A DNA stretch of 64,000 nucleotides, taken from Ficedula albicollis (Eukaryota > Chordata > Aves > Passeriformes > Muscicapidae). Position numbers and translations under genes: made by a program. The DNA lies in assembly GCF_000247815.1 (NCBI RefSeq), contig NC_021681.1:12712567-12776566 (forward strand), written 5' to 3'. Each line of letters opens with the position of its first letter. Within the stretch, counting starts at the first letter, position 1. Under the pieces are notes generated by a model, which searched no databases, was not told the origin of the DNA, and saw only the letters and a program-made list of their open reading frames with translations. Below, piece after piece: positions 62,642 to 64,000 of this stretch.

Positions 62642-64000
62642 TCCATTAATGACCAGCATGTGGCAAGGCTGTGGAGCAGGCAGGGTTCCACAAGGCTCAA
62701 TTTTGCTCAGTCTTCACCTTTTTACTCTTTCCTCTCCATGTGCATCAAAACGCGTCTATACTAAGCATTATTTAAATAGATGAAGTTCTGTTTTCTCTCT
62801 GTTTGCCTTAACATTCCTGCAAGCTAAGGAAAATAAATGTGGAAGCTGGGAGATTATTGTGAGAGCTCCCACACTCCATTAAATTCTCTCAGGAAAACAG
62901 GAAGCGTGATAAGACAAACGGACTGACAAAAACGGTCTAAACCCAGAAGGTGACTGGGCGAAGTGGCAGAGCAGAGAGGCAGCCTACAAATCCCATCAGG
63001 GTGTATGGGACAGCCCAGCTCAGCCAGGAGCAGGGCACAGGGTTACACGTGGCTGATCCTCCACGTTTCAGCCCCTGTACAGTGCACGGGCACAGGGAGG
63101 GGAAGGCAGGAGGGGCTTTGGTCAGAAACCTGCCTTGCTCACTGCATGGCCTGAGCTGTTTGCCAGGGGTTGTGGAGCTGGGAGCAGCACTCAGCTCCAT
63201 CCCTTTATCCTGGCTGAGACCTCCCCACCTCTGGAGCATCCTCCACCAAGCAGCTGTAAACAGACACCAGCTCCTTTGCACCTCGAAGGCAACACAAAGG
63301 GCATCAAAAGTGGAGCAGGAAATCTGGCTCTGGGGCTCTTGTTCTCACTTAACATGCCTTTTTCTTATAGTCTAAAACCCTTATTAATTTTTCATGTTCT
63401 TTCTGTTTGTATTTTTTTTCCCCCCTTGTGGAGGTGGCTCTGTGCCAGGATGTTTATGTGTAAATTCCAGCTCTTTTCCTGCCTGGCTCCAAGGCTCTGG
63501 AGATGGGATTTCCATCCTCCAAAAAACCCTGCTTGGAAAATGCACCAACAAGAGAGGGGAAGAACCTCATGGAGCTGAGCTTGCCAGCTTGGGATGAGCC
63601 AAAATCTGGGAATTTTGCAGCTGCTGTGACAGACACAGTGACACTCGTGTCACCTCTGGAGTCACTGTGACCTCCAGAGAGGAGCAGCACCAACATCAAA
63701 CTCGGTGTGGCACATCCTTGACTCTCATCACCCTCTGAAGCAGCCAGTTAATCACTGCTCCAAAACTAGGGGGAAATCTGGTGGGGTAAACCCTGGAGCC
63801 GCCCATGGAAGGAGCCCAAAGCCAGGTTTAGCTGCTCCTCAGAGTTCTGCTCCTCGTGGTTCCATGCCAGAGACCTGGAATTAGCAATCCATGGGAGACC
63901 AGGCTGTAAGTGGTGCTGTTTGGATGAAATTATTTCTGTTTTCAACAGATCTGTTTTGATTTTTGCTTCCAAAGTGAAAATGTCTCTATTTGTTCAACAT
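62642..64000. other. Gene-free DNA, GC-richer from 62,940
   Basis: GC-richer blocks at 62,940-63,270 and 63,470-63,900 carry overlapping frames of 61-147 codons on both strands, none recognised. Interleaved inverted repeats lie at 63,634-63,679. An exon of a gene extending beyond the window cannot be excluded, but I see no support for one. Confidence 0.55.
63634..63679. repeat. Interleaved inverted repeats
   Basis: Three pairs of perfect arms overlap in 46 bases. GTGACAC/GTGTCAC lies at 63,638-63,653, CTCTGGAG/CTCCAGAG at 63,654-63,679, and CACAGTGAC (63,634-63,642) pairs with GTCACTGTG (63,661-63,669). The alternatives are mutually competing, so two different folds are possible. Confidence 0.85.

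Noticed and set aside
1..64000. tRNA, rRNA or snoRNA genes and mitochondrial insertions
   Set aside because: I saw no tRNA A/B box pair with cloverleaf, no rRNA-like stretch, no C/D or H/ACA layout, and no mitochondrial-looking segment by eye; tRNAscan-SE and Infam-style searches would be decisive.

Overview
This window looks like vertebrate nuclear DNA from a gene desert or a very long intron. I cannot support a single protein-coding exon, RNA gene or intact mobile element in it. A bird, possibly a songbird, is the best guess, with limited confidence. The reasons are AT-rich sequence broken by short GC-richer patches, strong CpG depletion outside a few islets, no Alu-, L1- or tRNA-SINE-like sequence by eye, and few interspersed repeats overall. 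No avian CR1 3' tail is visible either, so the lineage call is inference from composition. Bacterial, plasmid and viral origins are unlikely: open frames are short (longest 176 codons), scattered over both strands, mutually overlapping, and lack operon spacing or ribosome-binding sites.

Layout. Positions 1-26,970 are quiet: AT-rich sequence, a GC-richer patch ending in a poly-A run (about 2,520-3,170), a CpG-richer islet (14,270-14,590), an AT-only low-complexity stretch (13,891-13,966), a T20 tract and an AAAT-rich stretch near 19.4-19.9 kb, and a short hairpin at 17,062. I saw no tandem duplication longer than about 32 bp there. From 26,975 to 62,641 the character changes. At least fourteen independent, nearly identical, two- or three-copy tandem duplications (unit 32-497 bp) occur in about 36 kb. 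Copies usually differ at 1-3 bases. The same interval holds the only assembly gap (44,913-44,946), whose two edges carry the same 14-base sequence. The final 1.3 kb is GC-richer and has interleaved inverted repeats.

The main result is this run of short tandem duplications. Two readings compete. It may be a real local burst of tandem duplication, or it may be assembly artefact in which two overlapping or allelic contig ends were joined end to end instead of merged. The gap edges and the mixed-variant 42-bp units in the 56.4-57.2 kb array favour artefact or allele mixing for at least some cases, but sequence alone cannot decide. Secondary points are a CpG-retaining 500-bp segment at 27.6-28.1 kb (candidate conserved non-coding DNA), a CpG-dense patch with a 12-bp-stem hairpin at 37.9-38.3 kb, a canonical G-quadruplex motif at 59,033, and a 19-bp palindrome at 31,462. 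No genes can be said to work together here.
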